Shown here piece by piece: positions 35,323 to 44,205 of a DNA stretch of 64,000 bases. Every line of letters starts with the position of its first letter. Positions within the stretch are counted from its first letter, which is position 1. Source of the DNA: an uncultured Brachyspira sp. (GTDB taxonomy: Bacteria; Spirochaetota; Brachyspiria; Brachyspirales; Brachyspiraceae); assembly GCF_944390845.1 (NCBI RefSeq), contig NZ_CALXRM010000007.1, positions 1 to 64,000 of the forward strand, given 5' to 3'. A program made the translations under genes and the position numbers. The notes beneath the pieces were generated by a model. The model was given only the letters and a program-made list of their open reading frames with translations, was not told the origin of the DNA and ran no database searches.

Positions 35323-37626
35323 TCATCTCAATTCCGACAACACTTCATTATAAGCATTTACAACTTCTTCTATTGATAATTTTCTCCACTCTTTTAATTT
35401 ATTCTCTCTTTTATATCTCAAAAATATTTTATTGCCCACAAACTTAGCATAAGGATTTGGATAATATATATTTAATGAATAACTAAGTCGGTTCAAACGC
35501 ATTGATTCAGTTCTTAATGCCTTCTTTATTATATAAAAAGGACATTTCACTTTTACCATAAATTTATTAGCATCTTCAAATACCACTCCCTCATAATCTA
35601 TACTAAAATCATCAACATATTTATGAATCATTTGTTCTACATATTTATTATATTCATCTTTTGAAATATCATCTTTAGGAGCTTCAAATATCTCTATTCT
35701 TTCCTTTACTTGAAATTGTTCTGTTATATCTTTACTTGATAATTCTTCATAGGAAAGTTTTCTGAAATTTTCTTCATTGTAAATTACATCAAGCAAAACT
35801 AAAAAAGATTTATCATAAACTATCGGATGTGCTGAATCTTTTAAATGTATGCATTCAAAAACAAATGTAGTATTATTTTTCTTACAATAATTTTTTATAA
35901 AGTTTTTATTTTCTTCAGTTAATAAACTTTCTGCCCAAGAAGCCATTGATGTGCCTATTGAACTTTTAGTAGCAAATATTAACTCGTCTCTTGTTTTATC
36001 TAAAAATACTAAAAATAAATACCCATTATATTTTTTATAAACACTTACAGGAAACTTTATATTATTTTGTAAGGCTTTTAATTTTGTTTCTTTTACTTCA
36101 TCATAATTGAAGAATTTATCATAACTTCTTCCTGCAATTTCATTTGTTTCATTGTATCTATATAATCCTCTAGCTTTGATAGTTTGTTCATTCCATAATC
36201 TTTTATAAAATACTCTGTCTGAAAAATTAGTAGAATAAACTGTATCATAATATTTATGTCGTACAAGTTCGCTGTCGTTTTTTTCTTTATCAAATAGATT
36301 CTCGATTTCCTTATCATTCTTATAGCCTTCAACAGACAAATCTTTTAAATTAAGAATAATTAAATCTTCTCCATATTCAACAGAATTTTCTATACAATAA
36401 ACATTATCATTTATTTTGCATAAATTATCTTCCAATTCTTCCTGAAGAACATTCCTATGTCCGAATATTTGAATAATATCCGAATGATTTTCTTTAAATC
36501 TATTTCCTACTTCTATATAAGATTTATAACTGTCATCATCTTCAGTATATCCATAAGTTACTATTCCATTTAAAATAGATGCTGGAATATGCTCATACAT
36601 TTTATCTATACCTGAATGGTTAATAAAAAACTTCTTTCCTTTAAAAGTGAAAAAATAATAAAGTCTGAACTTCTTATAAAAATTTCTTATTTTCTTTTTA
36701 TAATTATTTAATTCGCTTTCATTTAATATCTTTTCTTCTGCTGTGTTATTATCCTCTAATTGTTTAGTTACATTAGTTACAGTAAATGCTTTCTTAATTT
36801 CTTTGTATGTTGTTTTATAAAATTCCTGACTTGTAACTTTCATATCATTGGCAAAGAAATTTAAACTTACATCATGGTTGCCTTCGGTAAAATAAACATT
36901 GCTTCCTATATCATTATATAAAAAATAATCTAGTAATTCTTTTGATTTTGATCCTCTGTCTATTAAATCTCCTACAAATATATAAGCTGTTTTTTTATCA
37001 TTAAAATAATTTTCTTTCTCTAAAAACTTTTTAAATACATCATATTCGCCATGCAAATCTGGTATCACTTTTATATTATCATACTTTTCAAATTCTGTTT
37101 CATTAAGATAAAAACTATCCCATTTACTAGCTTCAAGCAAAGCAGTTTTGGCACTGTCATAATCTGAAGCTTTAAAAATATTAGCACCAGTTAATTTAAA
37201 ATTTTTCATACGCATAAAAAAGTCTTGTATAACTTCTTCTGGTATATTGCTTCCTATCTCTCTTTTTCTTACATTGTCAATGCATTCTTTTAATGATAAA
37301 TTATCAAATAAAACTGCTACAATTCTATATCCGTAACTTTTTGCAAGTTCTATTATATTATTTAAATTAAAAAGTCCAGTACTGTCTAATATAGTAAATA
37401 GTCCCAATCTGAATCTATTTTCTAATATGCTTGGTATTAAATTATTCCAAATATATGCATTATCTTTTTCATAAATAGAAAGTCCATTATAGCCATCTGG
37501 AAATACACCAGAATATAATATTCTTAAACTATCTGAACTTACACTATATTTATCAAGATTAGCTTTCTTTATAGTATAGCTTTTTCCGCTTCCAGGTGCT
37601 CCGACTGTGATAATTAATACTTTCAT
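35323..37626 (-). CDS. Three-domain RNA repair enzyme: kinase-phosphatase-RNA ligase
   Basis: A 767-residue multifunctional protein. Residues 1-165 are a P-loop polynucleotide kinase-like domain (GAPGSGKS at 9-16, DSTG at 81-84). Residues about 185-425 are a calcineurin-type metallophosphatase (DLHGEYD at 190-196, GDLIDRG at 219-225, GNHD at 249-252, GH at 389-390). Residues about 470-767 are a T4 Rnl1-like nucleotidyltransferase: ARGLYRY and SYDKFFNYDE ahead, motif I KYNG with K532 as expected AMP site, FVFECIH at 588-594, YEGVVFE at 678-684 and VKVK at 691-694. It should heal 5'-OH and 2',3'-cyclic phosphate ends and seal them. The layout recalls Pnkp, without a Hen1 partner nearby. A Nudix gene ends 2 bp upstream. 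Confidence 0.85.
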   Translation of the reverse strand: MKVLIITVGAPGSGKSYTIKKANLDKYSVSSDSLRILYSGVFPDGYNGLSIYEKDNAYIWNNLIPSILENRFRLGLFTILDSTGLFNLNNIIELAKSYGYRIVAVLFDNLSLKECIDNVRKREIGSNIPEEVIQDFFMRMKNFKLTGANIFKASDYDSAKTALLEASKWDSFYLNETEFEKYDNIKVIPDLHGEYDVFKKFLEKENYFNDKKTAYIFVGDLIDRGSKSKELLDYFLYNDIGSNVYFTEGNHDVSLNFFANDMKVTSQEFYKTTYKEIKKAFTVTNVTKQLEDNNTAEEKILNESELNNYKKKIRNFYKKFRLYYFFTFKGKKFFINHSGIDKMYEHIPASILNGIVTYGYTEDDDSYKSYIEVGNRFKENHSDIIQIFGHRNVLQEELEDNLCKINDNVYCIENSVEYGEDLIILNLKDLSVEGYKNDKEIENLFDKEKNDSELVRHKYYDTVYSTNFSDRVFYKRLWNEQTIKARGLYRYNETNEIAGRSYDKFFNYDEVKETKLKALQNNIKFPVSVYKKYNGYLFLVFLDKTRDELIFATKSSIGTSMASWAESLLTEENKNFIKNYCKKNNTTFVFECIHLKDSAHPIVYDKSFLVLLDVIYNEENFRKLSYEELSSKDITEQFQVKERIEIFEAPKDDISKDEYNKYVEQMIHKYVDDFSIDYEGVVFEDANKFMVKVKCPFYIIKKALRTESMRLNRLSYSLNIYYPNPYAKFVGNKIFLRYKRENKLKEWRKLSIEEVVNAYNEVLSELR

Positions 37627-37628
37627 TT

Positions 37629-38138
37629 TTATTCTCCATTATTTAATTTATCATAAATATCATAAAAATATCTTATAGAAGAAATTATCTCTCCGCTTTT
37701 GCACATCTCTAAATACTTTTCTCTGTTTACTATCATAGCATCACTAACTTCATTCTCCTGCAAAACTAAATCCTCAATATTAACATCTCTTCTAAACATA
37801 TAAGAATCTATTATAGTTTTTACTCTTTTCAAGATAAAAGAAGTTAAAAACACAGCTTCCTCTTTTTCAAAAGATAAACCGATTTCCTCTTTAAGTTCTC
37901 TGATAGCTCCATCAATACTTTCCTCGCCTGCAAGTATAGAACCTTCAGTACATTCCCATTTATTAGGACAAATTTTTTTACTCTTATGTCTTTTAGTAAT
38001 TATAACTTCATCATTACTATTAACTACCCAAGCATGTATAACTATATGATAATCATTTTTCTTTAAAGGTATTCCCCTCTTATGAAATCTTCCTGTTTTA
38101 TTTTTATTAATATCATATATATCCCAAATCTCTTTCAT
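37629..38138 (-). CDS. Nudix hydrolase paired with the RNA repair gene
   Basis: A 169-residue Nudix protein. The Nudix box starts GSILAGEE and continues through GAIRELKEEIGL, with the three metal-binding Glu residues in place. N-terminal WDIYDINKNKTGR and the HIVIHAWVVN strand resemble the IDI/YfcD-like group that acts on nucleotide or isoprenoid diphosphates. The ATG at 38138 is preferred; the longer frame begins with TTG. It ends 2 bp before the RNA repair gene, implying co-translation and a linked job, perhaps end-processing of RNA or removal of a nucleotide by-product. That link is inferred. Confidence 0.82.
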   Translation of the reverse strand: MKEIWDIYDINKNKTGRFHKRGIPLKKNDYHIVIHAWVVNSNDEVIITKRHKSKKICPNKWECTEGSILAGEESIDGAIRELKEEIGLSFEKEEAVFLTSFILKRVKTIIDSYMFRRDVNIEDLVLQENEVSDAMIVNREKYLEMCKSGEIISSIRYFYDIYDKLNNGE

Positions 38139-38171
38139 AAACTTTACCAAACATTAAATATATTTAACAAT

Positions 38172-38215
38172 AAAAAAAGCCTCCTTAAAAGAATGCTGCT
38201 TTTTAAGGGGGCTTT
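38172..38215 (-). terminator. Terminator of the D-aminopeptidase gene
   Basis: AAAGCCTCCTTAAAA pairs with TTTTAAGGGGGCTTT. On the minus strand a T-run follows. It separates the peptidase transcript from the Nudix/RNA repair genes. Confidence 0.85.
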
Positions 38216-38247
38216 CATAAGTTATCGGATTCCTATATTATATTATT

Positions 38248-39054
38248 TTATAATATAAATTTCAAGGCTCTTAGTATTTCATAATAGTCATTATTTTCAA
38301 AAATTACTGTAGTATCATTAATTTTTTTCGCTCCGGGGTAAAACGATACTTTATGAGCGTATCCATGTTCCTTATAACATACTTCTAATTTGAAAGTATT
38401 AGGCAATTTTAATAATTTACCCTTAAAATCCTGACTCAAAGCCTCTTTAGTTTTTTCTTTAATCATCTTAACCATTAAATTAGGTGAATAATTTATAGTA
38501 GAATAACCTATACCCTCTTTAACTGGAAGCGTTACCAAATTAGGGTGATTAGGCTGCATATTTTGTGCAACTTCGCATAATCCCTTATCGCCGGATAAAA
38601 ATACTGTAGGAACTTTTCTATAAGCTGCAGCATAACTAAAAAACATAAACTCGCTTGCCAAAACATCATTAAGCTTTACATAAACATTTCTAGTATTCAT
38701 GGTATGTGAAAGCGGATTGTTTCCAATAGAAGCAGCATTATGGTATCCGATAAACATTATAGCATCAAAACTTTCATCAATACCTTCTACCATAGAATAA
38801 GGATCGCCGCTCCATCTTCTATGTATTTTCACGCATTCAGGCAAAGCAGTTTGATCTATATTCATAGCAGAATCATGGGCGTCTTTTACAAATATTTCTT
38901 TTGCTCCTGCATCAATAGCTCCCTCACATGCTGCATTAACTTCTTTAGTCATTTGCAAAGTATGTTCTTTATAAGTTAAACTTCCTGCATCAGTATCAGG
39001 CCATTGTGTAGTTGTAGTAATTCCTTCGATATCAGCACTAATAAAAACTTTCAT
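38248..39054 (-). CDS. dppA: M55 family D-aminopeptidase
   Basis: A 268-residue zinc peptidase of the DppA family and normal length. Metal-site residues are present: Asp8 and Glu10 in SADIEGI, His60 in KDAHDSAMN and His104 in FIGYHNAAS. DppA frees D-amino acids, mainly D-Ala, from short peptides and forms a ring-shaped decamer. In this genome it may recycle cell wall D-peptides. It stands alone, ends in its own terminator and is not part of a dipeptide transporter operon. Confidence 0.92.
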   Translation of the reverse strand: MKVFISADIEGITTTTQWPDTDAGSLTYKEHTLQMTKEVNAACEGAIDAGAKEIFVKDAHDSAMNIDQTALPECVKIHRRWSGDPYSMVEGIDESFDAIMFIGYHNAASIGNNPLSHTMNTRNVYVKLNDVLASEFMFFSYAAAYRKVPTVFLSGDKGLCEVAQNMQPNHPNLVTLPVKEGIGYSTINYSPNLMVKMIKEKTKEALSQDFKGKLLKLPNTFKLEVCYKEHGYAHKVSFYPGAKKINDTTVIFENNDYYEILRALKFIL

Positions 39055-39242
39055 TTATCATTCCTCTAACATTAAAAAATTTGTTTTAAAGAATATATTA
39101 TATTTTTGATTTTATTCAAGATGCATTAACAAAACTTTATATCTCAAAAAATAATGAAAGCTATTTTTATTCATATTTATAACAAAATTATTCACTAACA
39201 ATATCTGTCAAATGAATTTAGCAGATGCTCATAAGTTTTTTA

Positions 39243-40115
39243 TTATAGTTTTTCTATTTCTTCTATACTCAATCCTGTATATTTAGAAATGGTATTAAAA
39301 TCTACTTTGTCATTCTTCATATTTCTAGCCATAGATATTTTTGTTTCTTTTATACCTTCTTTCATGCCTTCTTTTATACCTTCTTCTCTCTCTTTTTTTA
39401 ACATCAAATTTTGACCATATAAAAAAGCATCTCTTGCATTATAAACTTCCATTTCTTCTTTACTTGATATGAATCGCTCATATTTATCTATTACTTTAGG
39501 CATAATATCATTAACCTCCTTCAATTTTTCTTTGACTTTATCTAAATCTTTAACTGTAAAAAACTCTATCCAAGATAATATTTTATTTTTCTTAATATTA
39601 TCTATATTTGAATTATTAAGAATTTCTATAAATCTTGGAACTTCAACTATATGCATCTGCATCATATCCAACGATACATTATGGTTTTCAGTATCTATCA
39701 ATTTAAAACATCTATGCGGCTTACCTTCATCATAAAAGTCCATATTAAAGTTAACAAAATTAATACTTATAACCTGACTAATAATTTCATAAGGTTCATT
39801 TTCATTAATTTCGCTTACCACATTTTTTGATATATAATAAAATATTCTTTTTACAAAATCAATATTTCCAGATAATTGTATCTCTATAATAATCTTTTTA
39901 TTATCTTTTGTTCTTGCTTTCACATCAAGAACAGATTCTTTAAGATTAATATTTTCAGGCAGATTATGAGGATTTATGATTTCTAAATTATGAACTTCAT
40001 CAAATTTTGAATCTCTAAGTACACAGTTTACTATATTCTCTAATATATCTTCATTACCAAGAGAACCTAAAAGGTAACGTACAAAATAATCGTTCATTCT
40101 ATTAATATTTCTCAT
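39243..40115 (-). CDS. Rpn-type PD-(D/E)xK nuclease
   Basis: A 290-residue protein of the Rpn/PD-(D/E)xK transposase-like nuclease family. The nuclease core is LDVKARTKDNKKIIIEIQL (Asp, then ExQ in place of ExK). It is followed by a helical domain and a C-terminal tail with repeats EGIKEGMKEGIKE, a common and length-variable feature of this family. Escherichia coli RpnA is a DNA endonuclease that promotes RecA-independent recombination; spirochaetes carry many paralogs. Monocistronic, no clear partner. Confidence 0.85.
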   Translation of the reverse strand: MRNINRMNDYFVRYLLGSLGNEDILENIVNCVLRDSKFDEVHNLEIINPHNLPENINLKESVLDVKARTKDNKKIIIEIQLSGNIDFVKRIFYYISKNVVSEINENEPYEIISQVISINFVNFNMDFYDEGKPHRCFKLIDTENHNVSLDMMQMHIVEVPRFIEILNNSNIDNIKKNKILSWIEFFTVKDLDKVKEKLKEVNDIMPKVIDKYERFISSKEEMEVYNARDAFLYGQNLMLKKEREEGIKEGMKEGIKETKISMARNMKNDKVDFNTISKYTGLSIEEIEKL

Positions 40116-40405
40116 ATAAAGATTATAACAAAAAGACTATAAAAGTAAATGTTTTATATTTTAATTCATAAATATAAAGTTTATAAAAATTAATTATATA
40201 ATGAAACAATGACATTTTATAAATTCATATATTTAGATGTACCATTAACTTTTTTAGCATACGTTATAAAGACTTCACTAAAGTTGCAATTTTTACTATA
40301 TACCATTTAATGTTTAAGAAATAATTATAATCAATAAAAATTAAATATCTGAAATAATAAAAATATATTATAGAATATCGTTATATTATAATTAGGTTGT
40401 ATTTT

Positions 40406-40492
40406 ATGATAAAGAATTTTGAAATTCATGATTACAAACAATTTGAAAATGCTAAATTCATAAACATTAAAAAATTAATCATTATATCTTGA
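40406..40492 (+). pseudogene. 5' fragment of an AAA ATPase gene
   Basis: ATG to TGA gives 28 residues beginning MIKNFEIHDYKQFENAKF and ending KKLIIIS. This is the usual N-terminal start of RecF/OLD-type AAA ATPases, just short of where the Walker A would come. The rest of the gene is absent. The remaining part of the gap 40116-40543 is AT-rich with nothing else recognised. Confidence 0.5.
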
Positions 40493-40543
40493 CAATATTA
40501 TTATATATAATACCATTTCCAAAAATAAACGGAGGTTACATAT

Positions 40544-41272
40544 ATGCCTAAAGATTTTAAAGAACAATTTGATAAAGTAAAAGATTTATTAACACCTAGT
40601 TTTGATTTGGAAAGTGCTTTCAAAAATAAAGAATTTAACGGTACAAAACTAGATATACTTGAAGTTGGTGAAGTTAATCTCCCTAGCGGAAAAATAATAG
40701 CTTGCGATCCTTTGGCTTATCTTTATGATGATGTTAAGCCTTTTATTCAAACTGTAAAGCCTAATAAATATAAAGTTTCACTTCTTGTTATAGAGGAAGA
40801 AGAAAGAATAGCTATAACAAAAGTTTCTTTCTCTGATAAAGAACCAAAAAGATATGAGCTTGCTGTAACAGGAGAAGAAGATTTATCTGAAGTGGAAGAA
40901 GGAGAGTTTTTCGGTTATCCAGTAGATGCAGGTATGGGCTGCGTATGTGATGAAGAAACTGCCAAAAAATATTTAGCTTATGAGAAAGAATTAGAAAAAG
41001 ATAATGAAGATTTTGATAATAGATATGATGATTTATTCTCTGATTTGCTTGAAGAAAATGCTGAAAAATATCCTAAATATCAATCTGAATATGGTGATTG
41101 GCTTAATTGGAATATACCAGAAAGCGATTTAAATATAGTATTATTTACAAGCGGTTATGGAGACGGATATTACCCTTGTTATTTCGCTTATGATGAAAAT
41201 AATGAAATATGTGCTCTTTATACTGTATTCATAGATTTGCAAGATGAATTTGAAGAAGGCGAAGAAGAATAA
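40544..41272 (+). CDS. DUF4241 domain protein
   Basis: A 242-residue acidic soluble protein. It matches the DUF4241 pattern: EVNLPSGKIIACDPLAYL near residues 43-60, GYPVDAGMGCVCD in the middle, and the C-terminal LFTSGYGDGYYPCYFAYDEN. Some DUF4241 proteins are predicted immunity proteins of polymorphic toxin systems; no toxin gene is next to it here. GGAGG lies upstream of the ATG. A strong terminator follows. Confidence 0.8.
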   Translation: MPKDFKEQFDKVKDLLTPSFDLESAFKNKEFNGTKLDILEVGEVNLPSGKIIACDPLAYLYDDVKPFIQTVKPNKYKVSLLVIEEEERIAITKVSFSDKEPKRYELAVTGEEDLSEVEEGEFFGYPVDAGMGCVCDEETAKKYLAYEKELEKDNEDFDNRYDDLFSDLLEENAEKYPKYQSEYGDWLNWNIPESDLNIVLFTSGYGDGYYPCYFAYDENNEICALYTVFIDLQDEFEEGEEE

Positions 41273-41297
41273 TTAATAATTAGTTATAAAAGAAATT

Positions 41298-41334
41298 AAA
41301 GGCTTCATATAGTTTATGAGGCCTTTATTTTTTT
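41298..41334 (+). terminator. Terminator after the DUF4241 gene
   Basis: AAAGGCTTCAT pairs with ATGAGGCCTTT (one G-U pair), followed by a long T-run. Confidence 0.85.
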
Positions 41335-41421
41335 AATAAATAATAAATTAAATTTTTTTATACTATCCTAATTAATTTTTATTATATTATTAACAATTAA
41401 ATTTTAATTAGGAAAATAAAA

Positions 41422-41826
41422 ATGAAAACAATCTTAAAAACAATATCTATTATTATATTTATTTCAATGTTTATACTTTCATGTTCAAAAAATGAGCATG
41501 GAGGAATAGATTCTAAATATGCAGGCACTTATAAAGGAGATGCTACAATAAAAACTTTATCAGGTGTAACTATGTGTACAGGAACATTTAATGTTAATTC
41601 TGACGGTTCAGTAAAAGGCAATCTTTTTAATGAAAACTATAAAAAATCCTATACTGTATCAAAAAGCAATTTAGAAAAACAATCTGATAATAAATATACA
41701 GCAAAACAAAATCTTGGCTGTTATATAATTAATTATATTTTCACATTCGATGGAAACAATATGTCTGTAAATATAGAAGATATAAATGAAGGAAGCACTA
41801 CAGAAGGAACTTTTATAAAAGAATAG
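41422..41826 (+). CDS. Small lipoprotein, unknown function
   Basis: A 134-residue lipoprotein: signal and lipobox (FILSC, Cys about 21), then a compact beta-rich domain (YAGTYKGDATIKTLSGVTM; GTFNVNSDGSVKGNLF) resembling small lipocalin-like lipoproteins in layout. Two later Cys residues (in TMCTGTF and LGCYII) could form a disulfide. TTAGGAAAA precedes the ATG. No named family recognised. Confidence 0.7.
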   Translation: MKTILKTISIIIFISMFILSCSKNEHGGIDSKYAGTYKGDATIKTLSGVTMCTGTFNVNSDGSVKGNLFNENYKKSYTVSKSNLEKQSDNKYTAKQNLGCYIINYIFTFDGNNMSVNIEDINEGSTTEGTFIKE

Positions 41827-41878
41827 TATTGTAATAAAAATAAAATGTAAATTTATTTAAAAATTTATGTAAAAAAAA

Positions 41879-41907
41879 TTGACTTTGAGAAATAAATATA
41901 CTATAAT
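41879..41907 (+). promoter_or_regulatory. Promoter of the Asn/Tyr-rich repeat protein gene
   Basis: TTGACT, 17 nt, TATAAT, about 50 bp upstream of the start. Confidence 0.75.
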
Positions 41908-41961
41908 GTAAATATAATTATTAATTAATTTACACTATATTTACACTAAAAGGATATGTTT

Positions 41962-42951
41962 ATGAAAAAATCAATTTTAAAAGCAATACCTATTTTAGCT
42001 ATATCCGGCACTATGTTATTTGCACAGTATTATGATCAAAATAGTTATAATACTCAAAATAATTATGCCTCAGAAAATAGTTACGGCACTTATTATAATT
42101 ATTATGATGAGTTTATGAAAGTTCTTGCAAGGGAAGCTAGTAATCCAAACAGCATATATTACAGCCCAGTATTCTCTAAACAATATAATAATTATAATCA
42201 AATGAATTATTATAATCCATATCAGCAAACTATGAATGCTATGAATACTGCTTCAGAAACTTATAATAATGCATCAAAAAATTATTATGGTACATCAAAC
42301 CCTTATGAAGAATTGATGAAAATGCTAGAAATAGAATCTAAAAACCCAAATAGTCCTTACTATAGCCCTAATTACCAAAATAACAATTCATATCAAAATG
42401 ACTATTATCAGGGATACGAAAATAATAATGCATACCAAGATAACAGCTACTATCAAGGATATGATAATAATAATACATACCAAGATAATAACTATTATCA
42501 AGGATATGATAATAATACATACCAAGATAACAGCTACTATCAAGGATATGATAATAATAACGCATATCAAGACAGCTATTATCAAGAGTATCAAAATAAT
42601 AATGATTATGCTCAAACAAATGCATCAGAAAATCCTTATCAGGCCGCAGCTGAAGCTTTAATTAAAGCAGCTGAAGAATTAAGCCAAAAAGCTGATACTA
42701 CAGATAATAATTACAATAATTATAATACTCAAACTAATCAAAGCTATAATAATAATCAAAATTATGATTTTTATACTCCTTTCAAAGTTCCTAAAGCAGT
42801 TTTTAATACAGCAAATCAACTATATCCGGATGCAAAAATAATAGATATAGAAATGGAAAATATAGGAATATATGAAGTAAAATTAAACAATATGATGAAA
42901 CTTTATATAGACAGAAACGGACAATTATTAAATCAGCAATTTCAATATTAA
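41962..42951 (+). CDS. Secreted Asn/Tyr/Gln-rich repeat protein with PepSY-like C-terminus
   Basis: A 329-residue exported protein. The signal peptide (about 1-21, ending LFAQ) is followed by about 230 residues of very Asn-, Tyr-, Gln- and Ser-rich sequence. At 42403-42603 there are five near-identical units of the type YYQGYDNNNTYQDN. The last 50 or so residues (FNTANQLYPDAKIIDIEME, then MKLYIDRNGQLL) look like one PepSY-like unit. I use the ATG at 41962 with AAAGGA ahead; a frame from 41956 adds two residues. The low-complexity part is prion-like or adhesin-like in composition. Function unknown. Confidence 0.72.
   Translation: MKKSILKAIPILAISGTMLFAQYYDQNSYNTQNNYASENSYGTYYNYYDEFMKVLAREASNPNSIYYSPVFSKQYNNYNQMNYYNPYQQTMNAMNTASETYNNASKNYYGTSNPYEELMKMLEIESKNPNSPYYSPNYQNNNSYQNDYYQGYENNNAYQDNSYYQGYDNNNTYQDNNYYQGYDNNTYQDNSYYQGYDNNNAYQDSYYQEYQNNNDYAQTNASENPYQAAAEALIKAAEELSQKADTTDNNYNNYNTQTNQSYNNNQNYDFYTPFKVPKAVFNTANQLYPDAKIIDIEMENIGIYEVKLNNMMKLYIDRNGQLLNQQFQY
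42403..42603 (+). repeat. In-gene tandem repeat of 42-45 bp
   Basis: Five units starting at 42403, 42448, 42493, 42535 and 42577; units are 45, 45, 42 and 42 bp, with the last one partial and diverged. All keep frame and encode YYQGYDNN-type repeats, so copy number can change without breaking the gene. Confidence 0.85.
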
Positions 42952-42973
42952 TTATAATTTATAAGTAAATACA

Positions 42974-43009
42974 AAGGGGCTTTAATATATTATTAGAGCC
43001 CTTTTTATT
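42974..43009 (+). terminator. Terminator after the repeat protein gene
   Basis: AAGGGGCTTTAATA pairs with TATTAGAGCCCTTT with G-U pairs, followed by T residues. Confidence 0.8.
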
Positions 43010-43071
43010 TTGCAATATTTTACAAACAATACATATTAAATCAAAAAATTAAAACATAAGAAAGTAATAAA

Positions 43072-43100
43072 TTGACAAAATAAAATCATTTAATTATACT
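43072..43100 (+). promoter_or_regulatory. Promoter of the cysteine hydrolase gene
   Basis: TTGACA, 17 nt, TATACT, about 35 bp upstream of the ATG. Confidence 0.8.
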
Positions 43101-43135
43101 ATCAATAACAAATTAAATAATAAGGGGATTTAATT

Positions 43136-44047
43136 ATGTCAGTACAAATACCTTATGAACAAATAGTAAATGAAGATTATGTTGGTAAAGAAACAAACCC
43201 AATAAATCAGCAGGATATCTATAAGCTAGCAGACAAATACAGAAAAGATGTTATAAAAGAATTGCATGATGAAAGTATTAATCTGCTCATAGTAGACCCT
43301 CAAAGGGATTTTATAGATATGGAAAAAGGTGCCTTGCCTGTAAAAAATGCTGCAGAAGACATCAAAAAAATAATAAGATTTATATATGATAATATGGAAA
43401 AACTATCAAGTATTTATGTAACATTAGACACACATAGATACGATTCTATATTCCACCCTATTATGTGGGAAGATTATAATGGAAAACCAGTAGCTCCATT
43501 CACAGAAATAACATTAGAAAAAATAGAAAATGATGAAGTAGTACCTACTTATGATGATGAAATACAAATTAACTATGTTCAGGCATTGAAGGAAAGAGGT
43601 TCAGCTAATTTAATGATATGGCCTTATCACTGTATATACGGCACTGACGGCTGGCTTATAGATAAACAGCTTGCTAATATGTTATTATTTTTTGAAGCAG
43701 CAAGGAATCTGCATATAAATAAAATATTAAAAGGACAGGATTCTTTTAGTGAAATGTATGGAGTTATAAGACCTGAAGTTCCTACAGAATACACTCAAAA
43801 ATATGATATTTCTTGGACTTCTGATATAACTAATGCTGATAAAATATATATATGCGGAGAGGCAAAAGATTATTGTGTTTATGAAAGTGTAAAACAATTC
43901 TGTGAAATTTATGATAACGACAGAAAAGTAACAGAAACTATAAATATAATGATGAATTGCAGCAGTGCTATAGGCGACAATAAAATATGTGATGCCAAAT
44001 ATGAAGAATTATCAAAAAATTATGGAATAAAACTTATAAACGTTTGA
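43136..44047 (+). CDS. Isochorismatase-like cysteine hydrolase (nicotinamidase-type)
   Basis: A 303-residue member of the isochorismatase/nicotinamidase fold. Visible are the catalytic Asp in LLIVDPQRDFI, metal-type residues in TLDTHRYDS and WPYHCIYGT, and the nucleophile Cys in CGEAKDYCVYESV. It is about 90 residues longer than simple nicotinamidases, with an N-terminal extension and an insert around IWPYHC. It probably hydrolyses an amide such as nicotinamide, but the substrate cannot be told. AAGGGG precedes the ATG. Monocistronic with its own promoter and terminator. Confidence 0.82.
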   Translation: MSVQIPYEQIVNEDYVGKETNPINQQDIYKLADKYRKDVIKELHDESINLLIVDPQRDFIDMEKGALPVKNAAEDIKKIIRFIYDNMEKLSSIYVTLDTHRYDSIFHPIMWEDYNGKPVAPFTEITLEKIENDEVVPTYDDEIQINYVQALKERGSANLMIWPYHCIYGTDGWLIDKQLANMLLFFEAARNLHINKILKGQDSFSEMYGVIRPEVPTEYTQKYDISWTSDITNADKIYICGEAKDYCVYESVKQFCEIYDNDRKVTETINIMMNCSSAIGDNKICDAKYEELSKNYGIKLINV

Positions 44048-44082
44048 TTATAAGAAATTATTAAATTAATACATTAATAACC

Positions 44083-44113
44083 AAAAGGCTTAAGTTGAAA
44101 ACTTAGGCCTTTT
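44083..44113 (+). terminator. Terminator after the cysteine hydrolase gene
   Basis: AAAAGGCTTAAGTT pairs with AACTTAGGCCTTTT, then ATTT. Confidence 0.75.
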
Positions 44114-44205
44114 ATTTATAAATACTTATTTAATAAAATTTTTTGGTATTTCAATTTGATGATTTATAAAAATCAATTAATCAGCATATACCTAAACAAC
44201 TATAC

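Noticed and set aside
40489-40511. TTGACA and TATAAT-like boxes before the DUF4241 gene
   Set aside because: The spacing is only 11 nt, too short for a normal promoter.
42403-42603. Tandem repeats considered as a CRISPR array
   Set aside because: Units are adjacent with no spacers, stay in frame and encode part of a secreted protein.
42368-42661. Overlapping open frames on both strands over the tandem repeat region
   Set aside because: They arise from the repetitive AT-rich DNA of the Asn/Tyr-rich protein gene, give Ile- or His-rich nonsense peptides and lack ribosome sites.
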